DNA of 64,000 nt from Streptomyces sp. OfavH-34-F (GCF_022347745.1 NZ_JAKRGC010000001.1:1-64000); one strand, 5' to 3'. Shown: positions 41,577-50,549, counted from the first letter of the stretch. Numbers and translations: made by a program. The notes: generated by a model from the sequence alone, not told the origin.

Positions 41577-43958
41577 TCATGCGGCGGCCGGAACCAGCCC
41601 GGCTGCGGTGACCTGTTCCAGCTGCTCGGGGGTGAGCCGGTCCAGACGTTTGCGGAGGTTGTTGATGAACTGGCCCACCCTCACGACCTCGCCGTCTATG
41701 ACGACCGTGTCGCGCTGCCGGATCGGCACGTCGTGTCCGTGCTGCGCACGGAAGGCCGCGACGGCGGCCAGACCGTCGTCGAGCTGGCGCTGCTGGCGTA
41801 GTTGCCGGCCGGTCGGCGCCAGCGCCGCCTGGACCGGCTCGACGGCGGCGATGCCGATCTGGAGGAGGAGCTGAACCTGGTCGGGATGCAGTTGGTCGAA
41901 GGCGATGGCCTGCTGGTAAATCCACTCACCCAGCGGCTCGGTGTCGTCGGTGACGAAGTCCCGCGGCAGGTCCTCCAGGGCCACGCCGGCCTGCTGGTAG
42001 CGCAGGGCGGTGACGTACTCGCGCTGCCAGGTGATCGGCCACACGGGATTCCACCAGGGGTAGAGGTCGCTCAGCGCCACCTCGACCGGGTCGGGTTCCA
42101 AGCCCCGGGCGGCGCGGTCGCGGGCGCTGCGCCGGCGGTTGACGAGCCAGCGGCCGAAGGCGTAGTCGCCGATCATCTCGTCGGCGGGCACTGCGAGGTG
42201 CCCGTGATGCTCGACGTAGAGGCGAGCGTGGGCCAGGCCGCGTTCGGTGGCCTGCTTGCGCAGGTCCCAGATCATGCCGATCGCTTCGAGCGCCTTGATC
42301 CGCAGCGGGCTCAGGCGCTTGCCCGCGTACATCTGCCGGGCGTAGTTGATCCACCGGCCCAGGGCGAAGCCGGTCTCGTCGTCGTACAGCTGGGGCACGT
42401 CCAGGTGGCCGTGCTCGGCGAAGTACCGCTCGGCTGCGGCCATGCCGCGCTGCCAGGCGGCCTCGCGGGGGTGGAGCACGCGCAGGCGCAGTGCGAGGGC
42501 GAGGGTGTCGTCGGGGAACTCCCGGTCCATGACCAGCCGCGGCTCTTCGGTGGTCTCGGCTTCCGGTTCGTCCTGGTCCGGGGCGCGTTCGGTGTGGGTT
42601 TGCGGGACCGCCAGGCGGTCGGCGAGCCGGTCGTCGTGTGCTCGGAGAGCCTGGAGGACCTTCCACAACGGCTTGTAGACCGGCGAGTTGAGCAGGTCGT
42701 CCGGGTCCTGCTGCGGAGCGACGAAAAGTGGGACCAGGATGGTGGCCTTCTTGCCGGCGCCGGGCTTCTGTCGCAGGGCGCGGCCGACGGCCTGGACGGT
42801 GTCGACGATGCTGTCTTTGACGTCGGCGAACACTACGCAGTCGATCGCGGGGATGTTGACGCCTTCGCCGAGCAGGCGCGCGTTGGCGATGAGGGTGCGC
42901 GGGTAGGGGGCGGTGCCGTCCTCGGGGCGTCCGTCGAACTTGCCGAGCAGCGCGTGGCGGACGTCGACGCTCATCAGCCCGTCGATGCCGGCCGCCCACA
43001 GGCTGTCGGGGTCGGGGAAGGTGGTGCCGGAGTCGTCGAGCGCGGCCAGGTGCCGGGCGGTTGCCTGGAAGGTGTCGGCAAAATCGTGGGCGTCGGCGAC
43101 ACGGTGGTGGAAGCTGACGACCCGCTTGAGGTCGAGCTGCGCCATCGCGCGCAGGACCGCGACCTGCACGGCGGCGCGGCGCAGTTCGGCCGCGTCGGCG
43201 TTCTCGGCCAGGCCGAGGCGGGCGCGCAGGTCCTTCTCGTGGACTTCCAGTACGACGACGCGGTAGTCGGCCAGCAGCTCTATGTCGATCGCCTCCGCCA
43301 ACGGGAGACGAAAGCTGGTCTCGCCGTAGAGGGCGGGGTCCTCCATGGAGGCGACGAGCTCGGGGTCGTCGGCGTCTCCGGCCGACCAGATCCTCGGGGT
43401 CGCGGTGTAGTAGGCGCGGCGGCCTGCGGGCACAAGCCGGTCGTGGTGGACTGCGGCCCAGCTCTTGTTGATGTAGCCGCTGGTCCGGTGGGCCTCGTCC
43501 GCACTGATCAGCGCCCACGGCCCCAGGCGGAACTTGCGGTGCGCCTTCTGGATCTTGTCGAGGGACTGGTAGAGGCCGAACACGGTGCCGTCGGGGTTGT
43601 CCTGGACCCAGGCGGCCAGGAAGCCGGGGTGGGTGCTGGCGGGGATGTGCTCGCCGGGCACCTTGGGCCGGCGGTGGCACATGGCCATGACCGGGCCTTC
43701 GTGGCCGGCCTCACGCCACTCGGCGATGGTCTGGCCGAGCAGTTCGACGGTCGGCACAAGCACTAGCTGGTGTCCGTGCCGGACAATCTCGCGGGCGACA
43801 CGGGCGGCGATGACCGTCTTGCCGGTGCCGCACGCGGAGATCACGGTGGTGCGGGGGCCGTGGCGCAGGGCGGTGGCCGCGCTGTGCACGGCACGGGCCT
43901 GGTGCGGGCGCAGGCGAAGACGCGGCCGTGCCGGGGGTGTGAGGGTGGCGGTGGCCAC
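41577..43958 (-). CDS. DEAD/DEAH helicase with HA repeats
   Basis: A 793-residue superfamily 2 helicase. I start it at GTG 43958, preceded by GGAAGGAG on the minus strand. Walker A is ACGTGKT (42-48), motif II is DEAH (154-157), TATPRIW follows, and motif VI is QAVGRALRQKPG. After about residue 500 come several helicase-associated repeats (FALGRWINYARQMYAGKRLS, YAFGRWLVNRRRSARDRAAR, RVGQFINNLRKRLDRL), which bind nucleic acid. Helicases of this build are frequent on actinobacterial linear plasmids. Downstream of tap-tpg, it may help replication or end patching. Confidence 0.85.
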   Translation of the reverse strand: MATATLTPPARPRLRLRPHQARAVHSAATALRHGPRTTVISACGTGKTVIAARVAREIVRHGHQLVLVPTVELLGQTIAEWREAGHEGPVMAMCHRRPKVPGEHIPASTHPGFLAAWVQDNPDGTVFGLYQSLDKIQKAHRKFRLGPWALISADEAHRTSGYINKSWAAVHHDRLVPAGRRAYYTATPRIWSAGDADDPELVASMEDPALYGETSFRLPLAEAIDIELLADYRVVVLEVHEKDLRARLGLAENADAAELRRAAVQVAVLRAMAQLDLKRVVSFHHRVADAHDFADTFQATARHLAALDDSGTTFPDPDSLWAAGIDGLMSVDVRHALLGKFDGRPEDGTAPYPRTLIANARLLGEGVNIPAIDCVVFADVKDSIVDTVQAVGRALRQKPGAGKKATILVPLFVAPQQDPDDLLNSPVYKPLWKVLQALRAHDDRLADRLAVPQTHTERAPDQDEPEAETTEEPRLVMDREFPDDTLALALRLRVLHPREAAWQRGMAAAERYFAEHGHLDVPQLYDDETGFALGRWINYARQMYAGKRLSPLRIKALEAIGMIWDLRKQATERGLAHARLYVEHHGHLAVPADEMIGDYAFGRWLVNRRRSARDRAARGLEPDPVEVALSDLYPWWNPVWPITWQREYVTALRYQQAGVALEDLPRDFVTDDTEPLGEWIYQQAIAFDQLHPDQVQLLLQIGIAAVEPVQAALAPTGRQLRQQRQLDDGLAAVAAFRAQHGHDVPIRQRDTVVIDGEVVRVGQFINNLRKRLDRLTPEQLEQVTAAGLVPAAA

Positions 43959-44020
43959 GGGGTGGGTTCTCCTTCCAGGCGTGCGGGGCTGAGGTGGCGT
44001 CGCCACCGGGTGGGCGGCGT

Positions 44021-44200
44021 TTACGGGCGTCGAGGCTGTTCCACCAACCGGCGCAGTTCGGCGTGGCGTTGGTCGGCTTCCTCCTGCGCCCGGCGCTGGA
44101 CGACGTCCATCTCGTCCTCCACGACCACGATGGGCCGCAGCCCGGCGTCTTGGGCGACCTCGATCTCTTGGGACGTCGTCGTACGGTGCTCGGCGTTCAC
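44021..44200 (-). CDS. Small coiled-coil protein, 59 aa
   Basis: GTG 44200 follows GGGGAAG on the minus strand. The product has TTTSQEIEVAQDAGLRPIVV and then a charged helix (DVVQRRAQEEADQRHAELRR) likely to coil. It lies between tpg and the helicase gene, in the same orientation, and probably belongs to their operon. Function is unknown. Confidence 0.55.
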   Translation of the reverse strand: MNAEHRTTTSQEIEVAQDAGLRPIVVVEDEMDVVQRRAQEEADQRHAELRRLVEQPRRP

Positions 44201-44237
44201 GGGATGCTTCCCCCTCTTTCTCCTGGGTGTGGTCCGG

Positions 44238-44819
44238 TCAGTACCGGATGGTGAGGTAGTCCAGGTCGTCCAGGGTGACGGACAGGCCGGCGGCGCGGGT
44301 GCCGCCGTCGGTGAAGTACACCTCGGCGAGACCGTCGGCGACGATCTGGGCGAGGTCGTCCTCGTTGGCTCCGGCCTGGCGGGCGTCGAACAGGGCGGCG
44401 GCGTACTCGGCGGGGAGCGTCTTGGTGATGCGCCGCTGCCGGGGGTCGTTCGTGGTGCCGGGGGCCGCGGTGAAGCCGAAACGGCCGCGCAGCGACACGC
44501 GGATTCCGCCGGTGGTGGCGGCCTTCTTCGCCCGGTCGGCACGGACCTTGGGCTGCCACAGCTGCCGGGTCAGCTTCTCGATCCGGTCGGCGATCTCGGG
44601 GTTGGGGTTTTTGGTCTTGTCGTCGCGGTACCGCTCGATGGTGCGTGGGTGGCAGTCGAGCTTCTCGGCGAGCTTGCGGGCGGCCTCGGTCTTGCTGTCG
44701 GCCTTCTCCTTGGAGAGCAGGAACCGTACGCGAGCGCCGACGGACTTGGGCATGGGCTTGGAGACAGCGCTGGCGAAGGCGGCGTCGAGCGAGTCGGCGA
44801 TCGTGCCCACGCGGATCAC
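44238..44819 (-). CDS. tpg: Telomere terminal protein Tpg
   Basis: A 193-residue protein matching the terminal-protein family that is covalently linked to the 5' ends of linear Streptomyces replicons and primes end patching. Family landmarks: HTH-like KTEAARKLAEKLDCHPRTIE, TRQLWQPKVRADRAKKAATT, GRFGFTAAPGTTNDPRQRRI, and the tail AEVYFTDGGTRAAGLSVTLD. Length (family about 185) and all blocks are intact. GTG 44819 overlaps the tap stop (GTGA), so the two proteins are co-produced, as in known tap-tpg pairs. Present here, it implies a linear replicon. Confidence 0.9.
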   Translation of the reverse strand: MIRVGTIADSLDAAFASAVSKPMPKSVGARVRFLLSKEKADSKTEAARKLAEKLDCHPRTIERYRDDKTKNPNPEIADRIEKLTRQLWQPKVRADRAKKAATTGGIRVSLRGRFGFTAAPGTTNDPRQRRITKTLPAEYAAALFDARQAGANEDDLAQIVADGLAEVYFTDGGTRAAGLSVTLDDLDYLTIRY

Positions 44820-47233
44820 TCCCCGTCCAGGACGGAGTTGCCGCCCCCGATGTAGTTGGCGATGTTGGTGCCTTCCTTGAGCTGTTCCAGCGCCCAGGCC
44901 ATCGTCTCGGTGCCCTGGTGCTTGACGAAGCCGGGGTTCGGGCCGAGCTGGAAGGTGCTCTTGGCGGGCTTGCCGTCTGCGGTGTGCGGCAGGATGTCGA
45001 GCGGCGAGGGGCCAGGGGAGGCGTAGACGACGCAGTCGGTCAGCACGGCCAACGGGTACAGGCTGGTGTACTGGGCCATCTTGACCATTTTGCGGTGCAT
45101 GTTGATCCGCGCGCGGGAGAGCACGGCCGCGCGGATGTCGGGGCGCCACAGAGCGCGCTTGAGGGCCGCCCAGGACTCGCCCTCGACGTACGAGGAGCCC
45201 TGGGGCCGCTCGCGGAGCTTGCCGATGCCGGACTTGGCCGTCGCCTTGATCGCAGCGAGCAGCACGACCAGCAGCGGGTCACCGTCCTTGTGGCGGGCCA
45301 TCGCCTCCAGGTACGCGCGCTCGTCCAGGACCTGGCCCTTGGGCGCGCCGCGCACACCGAGGTCGGACATGGTGGCCATGTACGCGTCGCGCAGGTGCTC
45401 GTACCAGGGGGTCAGGTACAGGCCGTTGTCGGGGCGGATGTACGCCTTGAGCGGCTGGACGGGGAAACCCAGTTCGTAGGCGTACGCCACGGTGGGCGTC
45501 GCGTACCAGCCGGGCCCGGTGGGGCGCTGCCCGCTGGGGGTGAACGGGTTGGGGAGATGCTCGTCCAGGAGGTTGGGAAACCGCTCATTGATCGTGATGT
45601 GGGACAGGTCGACATACCAGGAGCCGGGCATTTCCTTGTCGAAGCGAGGGTTCTCCACGTAGACGGCCGGGCCCAGGCCCACCCGGATGTTGTTGGCGGC
45701 GGCCAGGAACGCGGTGATCAGGTCGAGGCCGACCACCAGGGGCATGGCGCGTTCCTCGGCCGTGATCAGGTGGAAGGGCCGTACCCACTGGCACGCCTCT
45801 TCGTCCAGCGTCTCAGACTCCGGCCGGCCGTTGGGATAGAGCTGGTGGACAAGGGGGTGCTCCTCGGGGGGCTCCGGAGGCGCGGGGTCGACCGGCCCCT
45901 GCAGCGCACCGGGGTTGGGGCCGGACTCCCACTCGCCGGTGTCTTCGTTCTTCACCGCTCGGGTGGGGTTCCTCAGCGCGGTCATGAGCTCGAGGCTGTT
46001 GACGCCGACGGTCCCGCGGGGGGTGATGACCCGCTGGGCGTAGAGGCCGAGGACCCGGGCGATCTCGGCGGCGGGCAGCTTTGCCGTGTTCTCCCAGACC
46101 CGGCGCTCCAGCGCGTTCCACGGCAGAACGGCAAATTGCACCGAGCGGCGGCCGCCCTCGACGCGTTGGAAGACCCTCGGCCACGGGCCGAAGCCCCAGT
46201 AGGGGACTTCCCATCCGGCCTTCGTGATCTGCTTGACGACCTTGTGCGACTTGTCCAGGCGCAGTTCCTCCTGATCGTCCAGCTCGGCGGGCAGCCCGAA
46301 GTGCTCGGCGGCTCCGGCGGTCAGAACGATCAGCGGATCGGTGTCGAATCCGTGGCGGTGCAGCTTCGGCGTGCCGATACGGGTCTTGTCCAGTGTCCAC
46401 GCGGCCAGCGCGGTGATGGTCTTCGCGCGGCACTCCAGAGTGCGGCCGTCGATCAGGTGCGCGACCAGCTGGCCGTCTGCGGCTTCCAGGACGGCGAGGG
46501 GGCCGTCGGTGAAGGTGTCGTCGCAGACCCGCGCGTGGACGCGGCGGACCGGGGCGGGCGCAGCCGGCCCGGCGGCGGGCGATGCCGGGGTGAGGGACGG
46601 CTCCGCGGATGCGGGCGCAGCGTCAGCGGCCGGGGGCGGGGCCGCGGCGAGGGCCGGCGTGGGGGCGACGGACTGCCAGCAGGGGGGAGCGACTGCCGCA
46701 GAGGCTGCGGTGTACAGGTGGCGGGGCTCGCCGTTGAACAGGAAGGTGGTGGGCCGGCCGCAGCGCACGCAGCGCCTCGTGCCGCCCTCGGGCAGCATGA
46801 CATAGCCGTCCGGGTCGTCGAAGGGCACCGGTCCGGTGGGCGGGGCGGCCGTGAAGGTGGGGTGCGGGTCGTCGAGCTCGGGCGGTTCCTCCAGGGTGAA
46901 CCCCTCCGGCGGGGCGTCCGGGGACAGTACGGGGAGCAGGTCCTCCACGATTGGGTCCGGAGCCGCGTACCGGCGGGCGGCCTCCAGCAGCCGGGCGTAC
47001 TTCTGGCCCTTCGCGCCGCGAGGCGTCGGGGCGTCGGGCTTCTCCCACGCCCAGATCGTCTCCCGCTTGACCGTGAGGTACGCGGCGAGTTGCTGCTTGC
47101 CCCATCCCAGGGCCTCGCGCAGCCGGATGCGCTCGGCCGGCACGGGCAGCGGCGGGATGGGCTCGGCGCTCAGTTCCAGCATCAGCGCGTCGATGACGGC
47201 GCTGTCCGCGACGGCGCTGTCGGTGTCGGTCAT
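44816..47233 (-). CDS. tap: Telomere-associated protein Tap
   Basis: An 805-residue protein immediately upstream of tpg. An N-terminal HTH region (RLREALGWGKQQLAAYLTVK, IWAWEKPDAPTPRGAKGQKY) precedes a Cys pair (RCVRCGRP), a long Pro/Ala linker and a large C-terminal domain with PYWGFGPWPRVFQRVEGGRR, GPGWYATPTVAYAYELGFPV and YLTPWYEHLRDAYMATMSDL. Tap binds the telomere 3' overhang and recruits Tpg. The identification rests on the tpg coupling, the size (family about 740) and the HTH plus telomere domain layout. It overlaps both neighbours by four bases. Confidence 0.85.
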   Translation of the reverse strand: MTDTDSAVADSAVIDALMLELSAEPIPPLPVPAERIRLREALGWGKQQLAAYLTVKRETIWAWEKPDAPTPRGAKGQKYARLLEAARRYAAPDPIVEDLLPVLSPDAPPEGFTLEEPPELDDPHPTFTAAPPTGPVPFDDPDGYVMLPEGGTRRCVRCGRPTTFLFNGEPRHLYTAASAAVAPPCWQSVAPTPALAAAPPPAADAAPASAEPSLTPASPAAGPAAPAPVRRVHARVCDDTFTDGPLAVLEAADGQLVAHLIDGRTLECRAKTITALAAWTLDKTRIGTPKLHRHGFDTDPLIVLTAGAAEHFGLPAELDDQEELRLDKSHKVVKQITKAGWEVPYWGFGPWPRVFQRVEGGRRSVQFAVLPWNALERRVWENTAKLPAAEIARVLGLYAQRVITPRGTVGVNSLELMTALRNPTRAVKNEDTGEWESGPNPGALQGPVDPAPPEPPEEHPLVHQLYPNGRPESETLDEEACQWVRPFHLITAEERAMPLVVGLDLITAFLAAANNIRVGLGPAVYVENPRFDKEMPGSWYVDLSHITINERFPNLLDEHLPNPFTPSGQRPTGPGWYATPTVAYAYELGFPVQPLKAYIRPDNGLYLTPWYEHLRDAYMATMSDLGVRGAPKGQVLDERAYLEAMARHKDGDPLLVVLLAAIKATAKSGIGKLRERPQGSSYVEGESWAALKRALWRPDIRAAVLSRARINMHRKMVKMAQYTSLYPLAVLTDCVVYASPGPSPLDILPHTADGKPAKSTFQLGPNPGFVKHQGTETMAWALEQLKEGTNIANYIGGGNSVLDGE

Positions 47234-48224
47234 GCCACCTCTCCCTGCGAAACTAACGTGACTCTAGTGCAACGGACTGACAGTCGGTCTCTGCGGCGAC
47301 GGTCTGCGCGATCGGTTCGGCCCGGCGCGCGTACCGGTTGGCGCGTGCCGTCTGGGCGGCGCTCCCCTACGGTGGGGGCCTCCTCCCGCAGGGCCTGTGC
47401 CACGTCCCGGACGGGCAGGCCGCGGTCGACCGCGCGGGCCACCAGGTCCCCGGTCAGTTCGGCGAGCCGTTCCTGGCATCTCCGGCCAGGACCGGCCGGA
47501 GGTCTGCTGGACCACGGCGGTCAGCAGCAAGGGCGGGTAGTAGCCGGCCAGCCCGCCCAGCCGGTTGCCAAGGCGCTGCGTGCACAGCACCACCGTGCCC
47601 AGCACGGCCGTGTCCGGGCCGTGCACGCGGACGAGGAACTGCGGGTCCGTTGCACGAGCCCAGATGGTTCGGGCCGCCGGTGGCACAGTCGGTGTCCCGG
47701 CTCTCCAGTACGAGCGCACGACCTCCAGCCGGTCGGTGGGCACGTCGTCGAAGCCCTGACGGGTGAGGCACCATGCCGCGCACTCCAAACGGCCGGAGGC
47801 GCCCGACCGCCGGTTTCGGGCTCTCCGGCAGCGACCCGTCGGTTCTCGTCTCCCAGCCCCACGGGTAGTCGGCCGCGAGCTCCAGGGCCTGCTCCAAAGT
47901 CGGGTCCATGCCGATCCAGCAGTAGCCCCCATTGGACGCCGAGAACGCGAACGGCATCCGCGCGATACGCCAGCCGCACGACCGCGTCAGCCGGTACCCG
48001 TGACCGTGAACGCTGGTGACCTCGAAGTCATCCCGCTCCCGGGCCACCTCACCCTCGAACGCGACCGCGGACTCCCCCGGCAGTAGCTCGCCGGGGAACT
48101 GCGCCCCGCTCGTCCACAGCAGCAGATGCTCGCCCGCGGGGCCGTCCGCCAGCGCGGGCGACCTGCGGGCGGACGGCCCCGGCACCAAGGACGCTGAGGA
48201 CTCGTGCAGCGTGGTCGTGTTCAT
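47230..48224 (-). pseudogene. Hypothetical gene with two frameshifts
   Basis: One protein appears spread over three frames. ATG 48224 (ATGA overlap with the upstream gene) starts TTTLHESSASLVPGP and runs well through GYCWIGMDPTLEQALELAAD to about 47830. Its continuation (CAAWCLTRQGFDDVPTDRLE, TVVLCTQRLGNRLGGLAGYY) lies in a second frame to about 47450. The end (RLAELTGDLVARAVDRGLPV) lies in a third frame that overlaps the tap start. Two single-base shifts would restore a protein of about 330 residues. Function is unknown. Confidence 0.6.
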
Positions 48225-48556
48225 CGGCCGAGCCAGTCGTCGCGCAGCTCGTCCCAGACGTGGCCGAGCCACCACAGGCGGGTCGGGTTCTTCCGCCAGT
48301 ACTTCACGGCGAGGTACCGGTACCGGCCGGGGCGCAGTCGGCCCAGCGGCGCGGGGAGGCGGACTGTGGTCATCTGCGCCAGCGGGCGTTCACGGTAGTC
48401 GATGGAGGCGTTCCAGGCGTCCAGGGCCGCGTCTCCGCTGGGGCGGCGGGGGGCCGGGGAGATGTGGTGAAGGTCGCAGAAGGCGGTCCAGGCCGAGATC
48501 AGCGCGGTGTCGTAGGAGTCGGGGCTGCCGTGGTGGTGGAAGCGGAAGCGGGGCAC
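48221..48556 (-). CDS. Hypothetical protein, 111 aa
   Basis: A 111-residue protein from GTG 48556 (AGGAGC on the minus strand). It is rich in Trp and Tyr: VPRFRFHHHGSPDSYDTALI, WTAFCDLHHISPAPRRPSGD, RPGRYRYLAVKYWRKNPTRL, WWLGHVWDELRDDWLGR. The family is unknown to me. The strongly basic-aromatic make-up could suit nucleic-acid binding. It is coupled to the next gene by ATGA. Confidence 0.6.
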   Translation of the reverse strand: MPRFRFHHHGSPDSYDTALISAWTAFCDLHHISPAPRRPSGDAALDAWNASIDYRERPLAQMTTVRLPAPLGRLRPGRYRYLAVKYWRKNPTRLWWLGHVWDELRDDWLGR

Positions 48557-48653
48557 GGTGCTCCTGTTCGTGGGACGGAGGCGGGCGTGGGAAGACCTGG
48601 GAGGCCGGGGCCGGGGAGGCCCGACCCTGGAAGCCAGGTCTCGGGCCGTCGGT

Positions 48654-48827
48654 TCAGCACCCCTGGCCGTGGTTCTGTCGGTCCTGGGTACGGCGCGCGT
48701 TCTGGCAGAACGAGGGGTCGCACGGCACTTGGCGGACCCGGTAGCTGCTCCAGAGGACTTTGTGGTCGCACAGGGTGCGCTCGGTGTCGCTGTGGATGCA
48801 GCGCTCGGCGATGTGCAGGTGGGGCAC
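48654..48827 (-). CDS. Small Cys-rich protein, 57 aa
   Basis: GTG 48827 follows GAGGAAC on the minus strand. The product reads MPHLHIAERCIHSDTERTLC and continues with CDPSFC and a terminal Cys, giving five Cys and several His, so metal binding is likely. It lies between the GNAT gene's terminator-like hairpin and the aromatic protein gene, in the same orientation as both. Confidence 0.5.
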   Translation of the reverse strand: MPHLHIAERCIHSDTERTLCDHKVLWSSYRVRQVPCDPSFCQNARRTQDRQNHGQGC

Positions 48828-48846
48828 GTGAGGTTCCTCGGATCGA

Positions 48847-48882
48847 CCACCGGCCCGGCCGGCGCGCGGCCGGGCCCGGTGG
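48847..48882 (-). terminator. Hairpin after the GNAT gene
   Basis: A long GC stem (CCACCGGCCCGGCC and a nearly perfect complement with one bulged base) lies directly after the stop of the acetyltransferase gene on the minus strand. It may end or attenuate transcription into the genes downstream. Confidence 0.5.
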
Positions 48883-48883
48883 G

Positions 48884-49582
48884 TCAGTACTGGAGGCGGT
48901 TGCCTTCGAATCGGGCGTGGGCGGGCAGCGAGGCGCCGGGCAGGAGGCCGGTGATGATCCGGTGCGGGGCTCCGGGGACGTCGGCAAGGCGGACGGCAGG
49001 GTGCAGCGGCTTGGCGGACATGCGGGTGTCGTCCACGGTCATGCCGATGAGGCGCTGCTGGGGAAGGTGGACCAGGAGAGCGTCGTCGACGGTGTAGCCC
49101 CGGCGCCGGTAGAAGGCGTCAAGGACGGGTTGGTGATCGAGCGTCACCAGGCCGTACCGGTTCTGGGTGAAGCGCTGTTCGGCGACGCGAAGAAGAGCTG
49201 CGCCGATGCCCTGGTGTCGGTGTGCGGGGTGCACGGCGAACCCGTAGATCATGCCCAGGCGAGTGGTCAGGGTTTCCCGCAGTGAGACCCGGTCGATGCC
49301 GGGGTGGGTGAACAGCCACCGGGGCGGGCCGCCGAGCAGCGCGCCGACGACCGCGCCGGTGGTGATGTCCTCCGCCACCAGGGCAAGGTTCCGGAGGTGG
49401 GACAGGGGCGGCATGGGCCGTGAGGCCAAGATGGCGCGCGCCAGGCCGAAGGGGTCGGGGTTGGCCGGGTCGGCGTGGGCGATCACCGCCATGAAGGCGC
49501 CGGTGTCGGCAAGCCCGGCTTCACGGATCAAGAAGGCGGCACCGCCGGAGGGCGAGAGGCGGAGGGGGACAAACGGGGGCAT
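48884..49582 (-). CDS. GNAT family N-acetyltransferase
   Basis: A 232-residue acetyltransferase. The acetyl-CoA motif is GFAVHPAHRHQGIGAALLRV (Q-x-x-G-I-G-A type), followed by QPVLDAFYRRRGYTV, the typical motif B. An N-terminal AFLIREAGLADTGAFMAVIA strand-helix starts the fold, and the last 50 residues are an extension with no known domain. Substrate is unknown. It belongs to the minus-strand group headed by the gene at 50358. Confidence 0.75.
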   Translation of the reverse strand: MPPFVPLRLSPSGGAAFLIREAGLADTGAFMAVIAHADPANPDPFGLARAILASRPMPPLSHLRNLALVAEDITTGAVVGALLGGPPRWLFTHPGIDRVSLRETLTTRLGMIYGFAVHPAHRHQGIGAALLRVAEQRFTQNRYGLVTLDHQPVLDAFYRRRGYTVDDALLVHLPQQRLIGMTVDDTRMSAKPLHPAVRLADVPGAPHRIITGLLPGASLPAHARFEGNRLQY

Positions 49583-49623
49583 GGCAGAGGACTCCTGGCG
49601 GGCGGGGCGACGATATCGGCGGA

Positions 49624-50358
49624 TCAGCGGCGGGCGGCGGGCCGTTCCCGGCAGCGGAGTACGGAAGAGAGCGTGTAGTCGGACACGGTGTTCATCGGGT
49701 CGCGGGTGTTGCGGCGCTGCGGGTCGTAGGCGTACGCCCGTGCCCTCGCCCCGAAGGTCCGCATCAGCGTGACTGCGACGTCCAGTAGTTGCACCTCGCT
49801 GGGGAGGGCCGCGACTCCCGGCTCGGTGTGCAGCACCACGAACCGGCGACGGTCGGCGAACGGGAACTCACCCCGGTGCATCCGCCCAGGGAAAAACCCC
49901 CACCGCTCCTCGAAGGTCTCCCAGTACGCGTGCACATCGGCTGACGGGTGGGTGCTGTAGAGCTCGCGGTGCACGACCGCGCGGGGCTCCCGGAGAAGCC
50001 AGGTGATCCGGTGGGGCTTGTCCCACATGGCGCCGCTGTCCATGAAGATGCTGTCGTTGGGCGCGGTCGCCGTCCAGACCTCCGGGTCGGCCCACTCGCC
50101 GCCGTCCAGACCAGGCAGTTCCTTGGGGCCCACTCCGGCGACCACGGCCGTGCTGGTGCCGTCGCCGTTGTCGCGCAGCCACGCATACTCGCCGGCGGTG
50201 GGGGTGAAGTCGGGGCCGGGGCTCCAGCGGGGTGCGCCGGCGAAGGCGTCCTCGGGGAAGGAGAGCACGACGGCGACCTGTCCACGGCGCTCCGAGCGGC
50301 GCGGGTTCCACGTCTGGTTGATGGCGGCCTCTATGTGGCGGCGCATGCTTCGCTTCAC
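49624..50358 (-). CDS. Hypothetical protein, first of minus-strand group
   Basis: A 244-residue protein from ATG 50358. It has a basic N-terminus (KRSMRRHIEAAINQTWNPRR), then alpha/beta sequence (GQVAVVLSFPEDAFAGAPRW, WLREPRAVVHRELYSTHPSA, FVVLHTEPGVAALPSEVQLL). The family is not known to me. The recurrent promoter at 50501 points at it from about 115 bases upstream, so it is the first gene of the unit running towards tap, tpg and the helicase. Confidence 0.6.
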   Translation of the reverse strand: MKRSMRRHIEAAINQTWNPRRSERRGQVAVVLSFPEDAFAGAPRWSPGPDFTPTAGEYAWLRDNGDGTSTAVVAGVGPKELPGLDGGEWADPEVWTATAPNDSIFMDSGAMWDKPHRITWLLREPRAVVHRELYSTHPSADVHAYWETFEERWGFFPGRMHRGEFPFADRRRFVVLHTEPGVAALPSEVQLLDVAVTLMRTFGARARAYAYDPQRRNTRDPMNTVSDYTLSSVLRCRERPAARR

Positions 50359-50472
50359 GGGGCGTCAGCTCCTCGGGAGGAATCAGGAATACGGGGCGCG
50401 GCAGTCCGGGACAGGCAGCGCGGGGAAGTCCGTCGGTGGCGACCGGGGGCCGCCGCGTTCGGCGACATACAC

Positions 50473-50501
50473 ACACTATGCGAACTCATAGTTTTAAGCA
50501 A
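50473..50501 (-). promoter_or_regulatory. Recurrent plasmid promoter, copy 6
   Basis: On the minus strand TTGCTT (50501-50496), a 17-bp spacer with CTATGAGTTCGC and TAGTGT as -10 (50478-50473). The spacer is identical in its core to copies 1, 3 and 5. It drives the minus-strand group starting at 50358. Confidence 0.7.
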
Positions 50502-50520
50502 TGCCGCACAGGCTTGACCA

Positions 50521-50549
50521 ACTAGGCACACATTCATATCGTTAAGCAA
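50521..50549 (-). promoter_or_regulatory. Degenerate copy of the recurrent promoter
   Basis: On the minus strand TTGCTTAACGATATGAATG begins at 50549. The -35 half and part of the spacer are kept, but the -10 (CCTAGT or TAGTTG) is poor. It lies 48 bp upstream of copy 6 in the same orientation, so it may be a second promoter or only a second regulator site. Confidence 0.5.

Noticed and set aside
41802-43766. Plus-strand frame of 654 residues
   Set aside because: It is antisense to the helicase gene, is Gly/Val/Glu-rich without domain signatures and comes from GC codon bias.
44645-48019. Plus-strand frame of 1124 residues
   Set aside because: It is antisense to tap and its neighbours. The minus-strand frames have clear family motifs and overlapping starts.
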